Source: JAWBOD01 sp964651405
Lineage (GTDB): Archaea; Aenigmatarchaeota; Aenigmatarchaeia; Aenigmatarchaeales; Aenigmatarchaeaceae
Direction: 5' to 3'
NCBI GenBank assembly: GCA_964651405.1
Contig: CAZYZB010000007.1
Span: 1 to 33,097 of the forward strand
Length of the DNA: 33,097 nt
Every line of letters starts with the position of its first letter. The stretch's first letter is position 1. Position numbers and translations under genes: made by a program. The notes under the pieces are model-generated. The model was not told where the DNA came from, made no database searches, and saw only the letters and a list, made by a program, of their open reading frames with translations. Below are positions 13,373-21,121 of this stretch, piece after piece.

Positions 13373-14410
13373 ATGAAAATAAATCTCCCTAGAATATATA
13401 GCAGAGGTCCTCCTCCTACAATGATAATAAACTCTAAAGTGAGAAGACTCATAAATGTAGAAAGCTACGAGAAAGATTTCTTGGCGAAGTCTATATTAAA
13501 CGAATTGTATATTAATAGAAAATTATCCCAGCAAAAAATCGCTGATTTATTTGATGTGCAGCATGATACCGTCAGAAGATGGTTGGATAGGCTAAATATA
13601 GCGGTAAGAAATCAAGGTGATTCTGTTTCGCTTGCCATTGAAAAGTACAATAAGAATCCGTTCTCTAGAAAACTGTCAGAAAAGGCATATCTAATAGGAT
13701 TAAGGTCTGGCGACCTCTCTGCTCAGAAACATGGAAGAAATGTTAGGATTGATGTCAGTTCCACCCATCCTGCTATGCTAAAATTGTTTGGAGATGTCTT
13801 TTCAATATATGGTAAGATAGGGTTGTACCCTAAATTTAACATTATATTCTCAATAACACGTTTTCAGAATTATCAATGGAAAATCTATTGCGATGTTAAC
13901 GAGAGTTTCGAGTTTATTCTAAATAAATGCGATAGAATTCCAAGATGGATAATACAAAACGACAAATTGTTTTATTCGTTTTTGTCAGGCTATTTTGATG
14001 CCGAAGGTTGTTTAAGCATTAATTATAGCAAAGATAGGGGAGGTAGCTTAGTTTGGATTATATGCTCTACAGATAAGCGTATATTGAATGATATTCACAA
14101 TTTTCTAATTAGGAAAGGATTTAACATCAACATAAAAATAGTTAAAGAGGCAGATGGGATAGAATACAACAAGAATTATTGGTCGATTAAAATTTGCACG
14201 AAAGTTCAAGTGTTGAAACTATTAAAAAATATGAAATTAAAACATGCTGAAAAGATTATGAAGCATAAGCTTGCTTTGGAACTTATCAATTCAAATTGGA
14301 AAGATGCAAGTGAAAAGATTGTAGAGCTTCGTAATAAAATAAAGAATGAAGTAAAGGAATGTGTAGAATCGGCAAAAGAAGAATATATTAAAAAGCATAA
14401 GGATTTGTGA
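13373..14410 (+). CDS. HTH-LAGLIDADG homing endonuclease
   Basis: The 345-residue protein has an N-terminal helix-turn-helix (about 40-75; LSQQKIADLFDVQHDTVRRW). Two LAGLIDADG motifs follow, KAYLIGLRSGDLS (about 104-116) and FYSFLSGYFDAEGCLSI, each with an acidic catalytic residue. The C-terminus is a charged helix. The HTH presumably adds DNA recognition. It is free-standing, 51 nt after deoxyhypusine synthase, with a TATA-like AATAAATATAAG at about 13335-13346. No interrupted gene is seen beside it. It is a selfish element; activity is plausible because no key residue is missing. Confidence 0.85.
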   Translation: MKINLPRIYSRGPPPTMIINSKVRRLINVESYEKDFLAKSILNELYINRKLSQQKIADLFDVQHDTVRRWLDRLNIAVRNQGDSVSLAIEKYNKNPFSRKLSEKAYLIGLRSGDLSAQKHGRNVRIDVSSTHPAMLKLFGDVFSIYGKIGLYPKFNIIFSITRFQNYQWKIYCDVNESFEFILNKCDRIPRWIIQNDKLFYSFLSGYFDAEGCLSINYSKDRGGSLVWIICSTDKRILNDIHNFLIRKGFNINIKIVKEADGIEYNKNYWSIKICTKVQVLKLLKNMKLKHAEKIMKHKLALELINSNWKDASEKIVELRNKIKNEVKECVESAKEEYIKKHKDL

Positions 14411-14442
14411 TTATAATAATTCTTGCAGCTATTTATGAAAAA

Positions 14443-14787
14443 TTACTCTCTTAATGGAGCAAAGAATCCTAAGAACAATCCGATTATTAGCAATATCATA
14501 CCGAAGAAGCTATTTATGAAGAAGCCTCCTAAAAAGGCGAAGCCTATAGATACTAATCCTAGCCAGCCTCCTATAAAATAAGAACCTATTATAGAAAAAA
14601 ATGATAAGATAAATGGTAAGACCCAAAACAGATATGTGTTTGGTAAAAGATTTTGTATTTGCAAAAAAATTGAATTCCAGGTTTCTTCTCCAAGATAAAC
14701 TCCTAAGCGTATCCATATACCGTTAAAGAAAGAAACACCAACAATAAGCTCTTGGACTGGAGATAGGAATATCTTATTACGTACCAT
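14443..14787 (-). CDS. Small membrane protein, three predicted TM helices
   Basis: The 114-residue product has a short polar N-terminus (MVRNKIFLSP), then hydrophobic stretches near residues 50-65 (LFWVLPFILSFFSIIGSYFI), 70-85 (GWLGLVSIGFAFLGGFFI) and 92-110 (FGMILLIIGLFLGFF). I recognise no family. It ends convergently 32 nt from the endonuclease gene and starts 28 nt from the stop of PCNA, so it may be read from its own promoter between the two. Confidence 0.6.
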   Translation of the reverse strand: MVRNKIFLSPVQELIVGVSFFNGIWIRLGVYLGEETWNSIFLQIQNLLPNTYLFWVLPFILSFFSIIGSYFIGGWLGLVSIGFAFLGGFFINSFFGMILLIIGLFLGFFAPLRE

Positions 14788-14815
14788 AAGATTAATTGGA
14801 TTCTTAAACTCTTAT

Positions 14816-15568
14816 TTATTCCTCTGCCACCCTAGGCGCGAGAATCATGCTTAAAACAGCATTTTCTCCTTTGAACTCAAGCTTCAATGGGAAGTCTTTT
14901 CCTAAGAATATTCTTGCTTTTTCTGCTAGTCTAGAGCCTCTTATCATTTTTTTCAAATACTCTAGAGAATAGCGGGAATTAACTTTTTCATTGGCATTCA
15001 AATCAGACAAGGCCTCGTTTCCCTTTTCCAAGTTTAGTTCAGCCTTGCTGCTGTTGCCTTCAGCAGACATTTTTAGACTTTCAGGCGTCAGTTCTATGAC
15101 AACAGAATCAGCAATAATATCAGCATCATTAATGCCTTGTTCGAATATGTCAGCTCTAATCTCGGCGGATGCGCCAAATTTCAATTGATCTATCTGTGGC
15201 ATTTCTTCTCTTGAAATTTCTATTAAGGGAATTGCAAATCTTCTTTTAGAGTCTCCTTCAAGAATAACCTCAAGCTTGTTTTCCTTTTCATCTAAGTTTA
15301 AGGTTAATTTGTCGTTAGTATTGATTCTTTTTAACACAGTTAAAAAGTTTAACAAATTTATTCCAATTGTCCTATCCTTGTCGCATTCATAATCATCAAA
15401 AGATGATGCTTTTAATTTAAAATCAACAAAAGAAACCATTGCTCTATCAGAAGCCATTAATTCTATTCCATCTTTTTTCAGTTTAAACAAGCCATCATCT
15501 ATGAGCTGAGAAATGGTATCTATACTATCTCTAAGCAATCTTGAATCTTTTGTAACAGCTTTAAACAT
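14816..15568 (-). CDS. pcn: DNA polymerase sliding clamp (PCNA)
   Basis: The 250-residue protein has the PCNA two-domain pattern: FKAVTKDSRLLRDSIDTISQ, DGIELMASDRAMVSFVDF, the interdomain region, and a C-terminal YSLEYLKKMIRGSRLAEKA, PLKLEF and VLSMILAPRVAEE. It forms a trimeric ring and tethers polymerase, ligase and FEN1. The start ATG at 15568 has a near-perfect Shine-Dalgarno, GAGGTGAT, 4 nt upstream; this site also contains the stop of the OB-fold gene, which implies coupling. Confidence 0.95.
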   Translation of the reverse strand: MFKAVTKDSRLLRDSIDTISQLIDDGLFKLKKDGIELMASDRAMVSFVDFKLKASSFDDYECDKDRTIGINLLNFLTVLKRINTNDKLTLNLDEKENKLEVILEGDSKRRFAIPLIEISREEMPQIDQLKFGASAEIRADIFEQGINDADIIADSVVIELTPESLKMSAEGNSSKAELNLEKGNEALSDLNANEKVNSRYSLEYLKKMIRGSRLAEKARIFLGKDFPLKLEFKGENAVLSMILAPRVAEE

Positions 15569-15572
15569 TAAA

Positions 15573-15896
15573 TCACCTCACAATTTCCTTAACTTTTTTA
15601 TATAATTCTAGGTTAAACCCGTCTAAACTTTGTAATACTTCGCCTTTGCATTCATATCCGTCAATTAATGGAAGAATTCTTGCTATTATCCTTACAAGTT
15701 GTCCGTTCCTAATCTTCGGTGGTTCCTCGAAATAGACTTCTATTTTACCAGAGCCATCGTCTAAAACAATTGAGTTTGGGTTTGAATCAATAATAGTTCC
15801 TATTAACCTTACTCTTACGTCAGACTCTGGTTGAATATCAGATATCTTTTTTTCTATTGCAGGCAATCTTCTTCTTATTAATCTTTCGTCTGACAT
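15573..15896 (-). CDS. OB-fold nucleic-acid-binding protein (RPA-associated type)
   Basis: The 107-residue protein is a single OB-fold: DVRVRLIGTIIDSNPNSIVL, DDGSGKIEVYFEE, then NGQLVRIIARILPLIDGYEC. This DGSGxIxV pattern is seen in RPA-like and tRNA-anticodon-type OB domains and in small archaeal RPA-associated proteins. No zinc finger is present. It immediately precedes PCNA and shares its ribosome-binding region, which supports a role in replication or repair. The exact subfamily is not resolved. Confidence 0.7.
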   Translation of the reverse strand: MSDERLIRRRLPAIEKKISDIQPESDVRVRLIGTIIDSNPNSIVLDDGSGKIEVYFEEPPKIRNGQLVRIIARILPLIDGYECKGEVLQSLDGFNLELYKKVKEIVR

Positions 15897-15955
15897 AAGA
15901 ATCTTATAGAGTATTATAAATAAATAACTTATTAACTTTATATTTTAGATAAAAC

Positions 15956-15965
15956 TTTAAATAAG
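15956..15965 (+). promoter_or_regulatory. TATA box of the SpoIIM-family gene
   Basis: TTTAAATAAG is centred about 23 nt before the ATG at 15983. A second element, GTTATTTATTTATAATAC on minus (15912-15929), lies about 24 nt before the divergent OB-fold/PCNA operon. Confidence 0.45.
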
Positions 15966-15982
15966 AATATCAATTATATACT

Positions 15983-16786
15983 ATGGTTTTAGAGTCTATA
16001 ATACCTGCTAAGAAGGTAATTAAAAATCCAATAGACATGTTTATTTTTTCTATGATAATCTCATTCGTTTCAATCTATCTTGCAGATCTCATATTTCCAG
16101 GCAAATCAATAGGCAAGATAATAACTTTGTTCATAACCGTGGGCGTAACTCCGATGATTTATAGTATCTTTAAGAAAGAAGAAGAAATAGAAAGAGAAGA
16201 AGCAGAGCATAAAATTAATGAAAAGTTCTTTGAAAGGCATGGTGAAACTATTCTTTTGTTTAGCTTGTTTTTCTTAGGAGTTTTTATTTCAATTTTCACT
16301 ATTTCTGTTTTTTCAGATGAAAAATATATTAGATACATATTTGAAGATCAATTGGCTGAGATAACAAGAGTAACTTCTCTTGGGAGCACAGGCTCTTTTG
16401 TAACTTCAGATATTTTAGAAATAATTACTGAGAACAACCTTAGAGTGATGGGTTTGTCATTTCTACTGTCATTTTTAATTGGCTCAGGAGCTGTCATAAT
16501 ACTTGCTTGGAATGCCTCTATCCTTGCTTTGTACCTATCTTCATTTTTAAGGAAAGGTTTGATGACAGAGTTCTTTGTTAGAAGCATCAGCCTAATACCG
16601 CACGCACCTATAGAAATAGTGGCATATTTCTTGGCGGGAATAGCTGGCGGTGTTTTGTCTGTTGGAATGATAAGAGAGAAGTTATTCAGCAAAGAGTTCT
16701 TCCTAGTTTTCAGAGACTCTCTGATTCTTTTAGGCTTGGCTGTCTTAGCTATCTTCATTGGGGCTTATGTGGAAGTTTTTGCTTAA
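15983..16786 (+). CDS. SpoIIM/DUF95-family membrane protein
   Basis: The 267-residue protein has about six membrane segments. The family pattern is seen in LLFSLFFLGVFISIFTIS, the NNLRVMGLSFLLSF turn, GAVIILAWNASILALYLS and the SLIPHAPIEIVAYFLAG helix (HxPxE block). A final helix ends GLAVLAIFIGAYVEVF. SpoIIM in Bacillus helps engulfment, but archaeal homologues have no assigned role; some are linked to membrane complexes. It overlaps the convergent cysteine-rich gene by 4 nt. Confidence 0.85.
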   Translation: MVLESIIPAKKVIKNPIDMFIFSMIISFVSIYLADLIFPGKSIGKIITLFITVGVTPMIYSIFKKEEEIEREEAEHKINEKFFERHGETILLFSLFFLGVFISIFTISVFSDEKYIRYIFEDQLAEITRVTSLGSTGSFVTSDILEIITENNLRVMGLSFLLSFLIGSGAVIILAWNASILALYLSSFLRKGLMTEFFVRSISLIPHAPIEIVAYFLAGIAGGVLSVGMIREKLFSKEFFLVFRDSLILLGLAVLAIFIGAYVEVFA

Positions 16787-17145
16787 ACTGTGCAGCTAGC
16801 TTGAGTTGAAGAACAAGTAGGGTTTCCTCCAATTGACCTGCATAAACTTACAAGATTATTTATGATATTAAAACCGCAGTAAGACGTAGAAAAACCTTGC
16901 ATGTTATAACAGCCTAGACTGTTTGAATTGTCTACCCAGTTTCCTTTGAACTGACTTGTGCATAAACTCCTTGCTTGACTTAATTGGGAGGAGTATTGTT
17001 TTTTTACGTAGTCTAATCCTTGTACGCCTTTATATTCAGGAGGTATAGAATAGGTTTTATTGCTTGAAGTGCTGGTCTTATTGAAAGAAGAGTAGTATGC
17101 TGCCAAAATTATAAGTGCAATTATTATTATTATTCCATAGCTCAT
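16783..17145 (-). CDS. Membrane-anchored, six-cysteine extracytoplasmic protein
   Basis: The 120-residue product starts with a single N-terminal hydrophobic segment (GIIIIIALIILAAYYS) and little positive charge before it. A Ser/Thr-rich stretch and a domain with six Cys follow (SLCTS, GCYN, YCGF, SLCRS, PTCSS, SCTV), enough for three disulfides outside the cell. GNWVDNSNSLGCYNMQGFS resembles a short repeat-like core. No family is recognised. It may be a small surface protein or pseudopilin-like, but the signal lacks a clear class III cleavage motif. Confidence 0.6.
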   Translation of the reverse strand: MSYGIIIIIALIILAAYYSSFNKTSTSSNKTYSIPPEYKGVQGLDYVKKQYSSQLSQARSLCTSQFKGNWVDNSNSLGCYNMQGFSTSYCGFNIINNLVSLCRSIGGNPTCSSTQASCTV

Positions 17146-17205
17146 TATAATAATTTATTAGGCTTATTATAAGTATTTTAATTTAGTAATTTCATTTCTT
17201 TTTAA

Positions 17206-17280
17206 GGGCTTGTAGTATAACTTGGTTTAGTATTCCAGCTTCGGGAGCTGGCGATAGGAGTTCAAATCTCCTCGAGCCCA
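17206..17280 (+). tRNA. tRNA-Pro (CGG)
   Basis: The cloverleaf is complete. Acceptor GGGCTTG pairs with CGAGCCC, with one T-G wobble. The D arm is GTAT/AGTAT with GG in the loop. The anticodon stem CCAGC/GCTGG holds loop TTCGGGA with anticodon CGG (reads CCG). The T arm is AGGAG TTCAAAT CTCCT and the discriminator is A. CCA is not encoded, unlike tRNA-Cys in this window. No intron is present. AT-rich TTTTAATTTAG (17177-17187) upstream may be its promoter. Confidence 0.95.
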
Positions 17281-17291
17281 CTTCTAAAAAG

Positions 17292-17307
17292 AAGCATTTA
17301 AATGCTT
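17292..17307. repeat. Perfect 16-bp palindrome between tRNA-Pro and the next gene
   Basis: AAGCATTTAAATGCTT is a perfect inverted repeat, 12 nt after the tRNA. Its centre ATTTAAAT is about 27 nt before the ATG at 17327, the right place for a TATA box. It may be an operator over the promoter or a hairpin near the tRNA end. Confidence 0.5.
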
Positions 17308-17326
17308 TTCTAAACTACAGATAATT

Positions 17327-17908
17327 ATGAAAGTTGTGCAAAAAGTTGAACCTGTATATGTGGAAAGTGAAGAAACAAAAAATTTAGAAAGGAAATTTTC
17401 ACTTTTGGATAGTGTGGACTTTAAAAAAGATCGTTTTGTTCTAACTTTGCATAGTTCTAAATGGACTCCTTCTACTCTAGGTGCGCTCTCAACTTTGGAA
17501 AGTCCTTCAGAAATAGTATTTACTAAAAGATCTCAAGAACTAGATTGTTATCCAGGTAGACTTAGTGCATTTGGCGGAGGCATTCCTTTTGGTACATATG
17601 ATTTTGAGGGTTGGACAAGAGAAAGAGTGAGAAAAGAATCTAATCATATGCCACGTTTAGATTTTCTAGGTTTAATTTCTGATAACATGGAAGGCAGCAC
17701 ACTTCTTGCATATCGTGGACATGTTGATAAAATAGATAGAAACATTCTACCTTCTGTTGTGAAAAGTGAGTATGGTAAGGTCAAATATTCGGAGTTAACG
17801 ATTGTACCTAAAACAGAACTAAGAGAATTCTTAATAAAGAACAAGACCAAAATTGTTGACAGTCTTGAACCTGTAGTTAGTTATATTGTTCATGAACAAC
17901 AAGCTTAA
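17327..17908 (+). CDS. Hypothetical protein with a degenerate Nudix-like segment
   Basis: This 193-residue protein is not confidently recognised. Residues 75-105 read PGRLSAFGGGIPFGTYDF then EGWTRERVRKES. The GGGxxxG followed by E and RERVRKE recalls a Nudix box (Gx5Ex7REUxEE) with key spacing altered, and the next gene is a true Nudix hydrolase. Other visible parts are FVLTLHSSKWTPSTLGALS and KVKYSELTIVPKTELREFLI, the latter like the C-terminal strand and helix of Nudix proteins. Metal binding looks incomplete. It has its own TATA and starts at 17327, leaderless. Confidence 0.55.
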   Translation: MKVVQKVEPVYVESEETKNLERKFSLLDSVDFKKDRFVLTLHSSKWTPSTLGALSTLESPSEIVFTKRSQELDCYPGRLSAFGGGIPFGTYDFEGWTRERVRKESNHMPRLDFLGLISDNMEGSTLLAYRGHVDKIDRNILPSVVKSEYGKVKYSELTIVPKTELREFLIKNKTKIVDSLEPVVSYIVHEQQA

Positions 17909-17947
17909 AGACAATTATAATTTAAATGTTAGAATAAAAATAACTTT

Positions 17948-18355
17948 ATGAAAATACCAAGAGTCATAGCAAGTGTTATTCTCAAGAAAGAAAATAAAAT
18001 ACTTCTTATCAAAGAGGTTCTGGAAGATAAAAAAGAGCATTGGATATTTCCTGGAGGTGGAGTAGATTTTGGAGAAACTTTAGAGGAAGCTGCAAAGCGT
18101 GAGATAAAGGAAGAGATTGATTCGGATGTAGAAATAAAAGAATTCTTGGGATTCAAGGAAATCATTCGTCCGCAGTTTGATTATCATACTATAATATTCT
18201 TTTTCGTTGCAAAACCTTTGAATCATGACATAGCAAAATTAGAGAGAACCTTGGACGCAAAATACTTTACTGTAAGTGAGGCTAAGAATCTAAGCTTAGT
18301 AGATAGTGCCAAATGGGCAATAGAGGAGATAACTAAAAAAGGCATTATGAACTAA
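17948..18355 (+). CDS. Nudix hydrolase
   Basis: The 135-residue protein is a complete Nudix domain. The box reads GGVDFGETLEEAAKREIKEE (residues 37-56), with all glutamates for Mg2+ binding. N-terminal IPRVIASVILKKENKILLIK and DKKEHWIFPGG are typical. The C-terminal region has AKYFTVSEAKNL. Substrate (NDP-X, NTP or oxidised nucleotide) cannot be told. It follows the Nudix-like gene by 39 nt on the same strand and ends 2 nt before the stop of the convergent TrmI gene. Confidence 0.93.
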   Translation: MKIPRVIASVILKKENKILLIKEVLEDKKEHWIFPGGGVDFGETLEEAAKREIKEEIDSDVEIKEFLGFKEIIRPQFDYHTIIFFFVAKPLNHDIAKLERTLDAKYFTVSEAKNLSLVDSAKWAIEEITKKGIMN

Positions 18356-18357
18356 GA

Positions 18358-19098
18358 CTACATCTTTCTTGCAAATGTTAGAAAGCCCGTGTGCGCAAGC
18401 ATATAGTTTTTCGGCCTAGTCAGTTTTCCTAATGATTGCCATTCCCTTTGAATATTTTCCAAAATCTTAATCTCAACAAAATTATGTTTTTTTAATTCCT
18501 CATAAACCTTTTTAACTTCTTCGATGTGCATAGAATAAACTGCTAACCAACCACCAGTTTTCAAGGCTTTGAAGGCATGCTTTACAGCCTTTTCTGGATA
18601 TTGCATGTCTAACGTCACCAAGTCTACATCCTTTTCTTTTATTCCTTTTGTTATGTCTGCATTCTTTATGAAAAGATTTTTCAAACCAAAGTTGTTTGCA
18701 TTCTTCTTAGCAATCTCATAAAACTCTTTTTTCCTCTCATAGGAATAAACCTTGCAGCCTATGTTTGCTAAGAACATTGATAAGAAACCAGAGCCTGTTC
18801 CAGCATCAACAACCTTCCAGTCAAGCGAACATCCGGTAGTTGATATTATTACGCCTGCGTCTTTTGGCATTATTATTTGAGGACCCCTTTTTGCTTTTTT
18901 AAGCATGTCTATTATGCTAGGTTTAACGACTGTAAATTGCTCTTTACCAATTTTTATCCTAATCCCATAACTTTTGCCAATAAGCAATCTCAAGTCTATA
19001 AAGCCGAACTCACAGCTAAATTTTATAGGTCTGATTAAATAGTTTTTCTGTTTTCCTAAAAGTAATATTATACTATCTTTTTTGATTTTATCTGCCAT
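18358..19098 (-). CDS. trmI: tRNA (adenine-57/58-N1)-methyltransferase TrmI
   Basis: The 246-residue protein has an N-terminal beta domain (ILLLGKQKNYLIRP), the linking segment RGPQIIMPKDAGVII and the SAM motif VVDAGTGSGFLSMFLANIG (about 96-114). TLDMQYPEKAVKHAFKALKT and GGWLAVYS are core strands; the C-terminus has the TrmI signature RPKNYMLAHTGFLTFARK. It methylates A57/A58 in the T loop of tRNAs. It follows the small membrane protein gene, whose stop lies inside its GTGAT Shine-Dalgarno. Confidence 0.93.
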   Translation of the reverse strand: MADKIKKDSIILLLGKQKNYLIRPIKFSCEFGFIDLRLLIGKSYGIRIKIGKEQFTVVKPSIIDMLKKAKRGPQIIMPKDAGVIISTTGCSLDWKVVDAGTGSGFLSMFLANIGCKVYSYERKKEFYEIAKKNANNFGLKNLFIKNADITKGIKEKDVDLVTLDMQYPEKAVKHAFKALKTGGWLAVYSMHIEEVKKVYEELKKHNFVEIKILENIQREWQSLGKLTRPKNYMLAHTGFLTFARKM

Positions 19099-19102
19099 AT
19101 AA

Positions 19103-19330
19103 TCACAATTTAAAAAACTTTAGAATTGGAAGTATAAAAATCAATATTATCAATGCTATCAAGACAATTAAAATTAAACTTCCTTGAGAGTCGTTTGAAA
19201 ACACGGGCAAAAAACCAATAAAACCAACAAAATTAAATTTAGCATTAGATGCATAAAGAGTCCCAAGTAATGCAATAATAACTCCAGATGTTATAAATAA
19301 AATTCCAATTAAAAATAGTTTTTTATTCAT
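19103..19330 (-). CDS. Small membrane protein, two TM helices
   Basis: The 75-residue product has two hydrophobic helices: LFLIGILFITSGVIIALLG (4-22) and GSLILIVLIALIILIFILPI (50-69), joined by a short loop containing NFVGFIGFLPVFSND. No family is recognised. It lies just upstream of trmI and is probably co-transcribed with it. A divergent A24 peptidase gene begins 33 nt away. Confidence 0.6.
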   Translation of the reverse strand: MNKKLFLIGILFITSGVIIALLGTLYASNAKFNFVGFIGFLPVFSNDSQGSLILIVLIALIILIFILPILKFFKL

Positions 19331-19363
19331 AACTATATATATTGCTGATAAATATAATAAAAT

Positions 19364-20179
19364 ATGTTTGAGCTTTTGTTGATAGCAATAGCTTTGATAG
19401 GAAGTTTCGCAGCAGGTTTTTATGATTTAAAGACATCAAACATCCCAGATAAGTTATGCGTTTTAATGATAATTTTTGGATTAATTATACACTCTATCTA
19501 CGGCTTTCAAACAGGAGATTTTAGTATTTTAATAAACTCTTTTATGTTCGGTGGTTTGTTCCTGGCGTTCGGCTTGCTAATGTACTTCACTAATCAGTGG
19601 GGTGGTGGAGATGGAGAGCTATTAGTTGCAATAGGAGTTTTGCTTCCTCAAATCTCAGTGATTAAGACCATCTTCCCATTTGCCTTAAGTTTTTTTATAA
19701 ACAGCTTTTTCATCGGGGCAGCTTATTCAATATTTTACTCATTAATTTTGTCATACAGGAACCCGTCTATAAGTAAGAGCTTCTTTAAAGCAATCAATAA
19801 ACCTCTGTTGCTAGCAACATTAGCAATTTTTTTAACACTTTCCGTTGTCTCATTCTTTTATGTGAGGTATTTTTCATTTATCTTCTTTTTGATGTTTATT
19901 TTAATTCTTTTTTGGAAATTTTCCAAGTCAATAGAGCAAGGCTTTTTCAAGAAAATTCCAGTAAGCAAACTGAGGGTGGATGACATGCTTGGAGAGGATA
20001 TCCCCAGATTAAAAATTTACAAGAGATTCATAAAAGGACTAACAAAGGAGCAGGTCATTAAAATCAAGAAAATCAAGAGATACGTTATGATAAGAGAAGG
20101 AATTAGATATGGTTTAGTTTTCCCATTAACCTTGCTCTTTACTTTGCTCTTGGGTGACATTTTCTTCTTGCTGTTTTAA
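19364..20179 (+). CDS. Type IV prepilin/preflagellin peptidase (A24 family)
   Basis: The 271-residue protein has the two catalytic aspartates in family context: YDLKTSNIPD (D21) and GGGDGELL (D83). Six or more membrane helices are visible, and a cytoplasmic loop of about 60 residues (FSKSIEQGFFKKIPVSKLRV...) lies before the last helix. The enzyme cleaves class III signal peptides of archaellins and pilins at the inner face of the membrane. No protein in this window has a clear class III signal. Its 3' end overlaps the convergent epimerase gene by 54 nt. Confidence 0.88.
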   Translation: MFELLLIAIALIGSFAAGFYDLKTSNIPDKLCVLMIIFGLIIHSIYGFQTGDFSILINSFMFGGLFLAFGLLMYFTNQWGGGDGELLVAIGVLLPQISVIKTIFPFALSFFINSFFIGAAYSIFYSLILSYRNPSISKSFFKAINKPLLLATLAIFLTLSVVSFFYVRYFSFIFFLMFILILFWKFSKSIEQGFFKKIPVSKLRVDDMLGEDIPRLKIYKRFIKGLTKEQVIKIKKIKRYVMIREGIRYGLVFPLTLLFTLLLGDIFFLLF

Positions 20180-21121
20180 CTTCTTATATTCTTCAATCAT
20201 TTCTCTTGCAGCATCTTCATAGCTTACCTTGGGTTCAAAGCCTAATTCTTTTTTTGCTTTGGAAATGTCAAAGCTTCTATTTGCAGTAATTTTGTTTATA
20301 TATTCAGGAATAACTTTTGGTCTTTCTTTCTTAATCTTTGCTTTAAACATCTTATAGTTAGTTAATGTCTTAGTCAAGAACTTGGAGACGTGTCTTTTTG
20401 GTGGTTCAACTTCCAGATACTTTGCTAATAATTCTAAGCATTCGTTTAAGGTTTTAACCTCTTTTCCAGAGACAATGTAAACTTCTCCTGGTTTTCCGTT
20501 TTCTTTAACCAGAAGCAATGCTTGGATTAAATCATCTATATGTATCCATTGTATGAAGTTTTTACCATCACCCACTACTGGCAGAGTTCCACTCTCAAGA
20601 CCAGAAATCACATAATCATAGCCTTCTGTGAATCCAGGTCCAAACACGTCAGCAGATCTTAATACTATTCCGCCAGCTTCTTTCACAAGCTTCTCTGCAT
20701 CAAGTTTGGTTTGACCATAAAAATCTGAGGGATGACATGGAGTGCTCTCATTTGCAGGTATTTCCTTAAGTTTCTTCCCCATTGCTGCAGTTGAGCTTAA
20801 GTAAATGAATTTTTTTGCCTTGCTGACCTCTAAAAGATTTTTCGTTCCAATGACATTTACTTTGAACATCTCATCTTTTGGTGCCAAATAGTCTACGATA
20901 GCAGCTAGATGATAAATTACATCCACGCCTTCAACAGCTTTTTTCAAAGATTCCTTATCTAGCAAGTCTCCATAGAAGATTTCAACGTTTTCATTTTCTA
21001 CAGTTTTTTCCTTTACAAATGCTCTTACTTTTTCTCCTTGATTCAATAATGCATTAACGAGATGTTTTCCTATTCGGCCTGTAGCACCTGTGATTAATAA
21101 AGTGATTTCATCACCCTGCAA
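20126..21121 (-). CDS. NAD-dependent epimerase/dehydratase (extended SDR)
   Basis: The 331-residue product has the Rossmann motif TGATGRIGKHL near the N-terminus, DVIYHLAAIVDY, YLSSTAAMG, the active-site YGQTK and RSADVFGPG. This is the extended-SDR pattern of sugar-nucleotide epimerases or dehydratases, or hydroxysteroid-like relatives; the substrate is unknown. The only ordinary in-frame start is a TTG at 21121 overlapping the L10e stop by 11 nt; the ATG in GGTGATGAAATC is in another frame. The C-terminus (KKLKQQEENVTQEQSKEQ) is polar and overlaps the peptidase gene by 54 nt. Confidence 0.85.
   Translation of the reverse strand: MQGDEITLLITGATGRIGKHLVNALLNQGEKVRAFVKEKTVENENVEIFYGDLLDKESLKKAVEGVDVIYHLAAIVDYLAPKDEMFKVNVIGTKNLLEVSKAKKFIYLSSTAAMGKKLKEIPANESTPCHPSDFYGQTKLDAEKLVKEAGGIVLRSADVFGPGFTEGYDYVISGLESGTLPVVGDGKNFIQWIHIDDLIQALLLVKENGKPGEVYIVSGKEVKTLNECLELLAKYLEVEPPKRHVSKFLTKTLTNYKMFKAKIKKERPKVIPEYINKITANRSFDISKAKKELGFEPKVSYEDAAREMIEEYKKLKQQEENVTQEQSKEQG

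Noticed and set aside
14510..14716. Second minus-strand frame inside the small membrane protein gene
   Set aside because: It is an overlapping frame rich in Phe, Arg and Tyr without a start signal; the frame at 14443-14787 has clear membrane helices.
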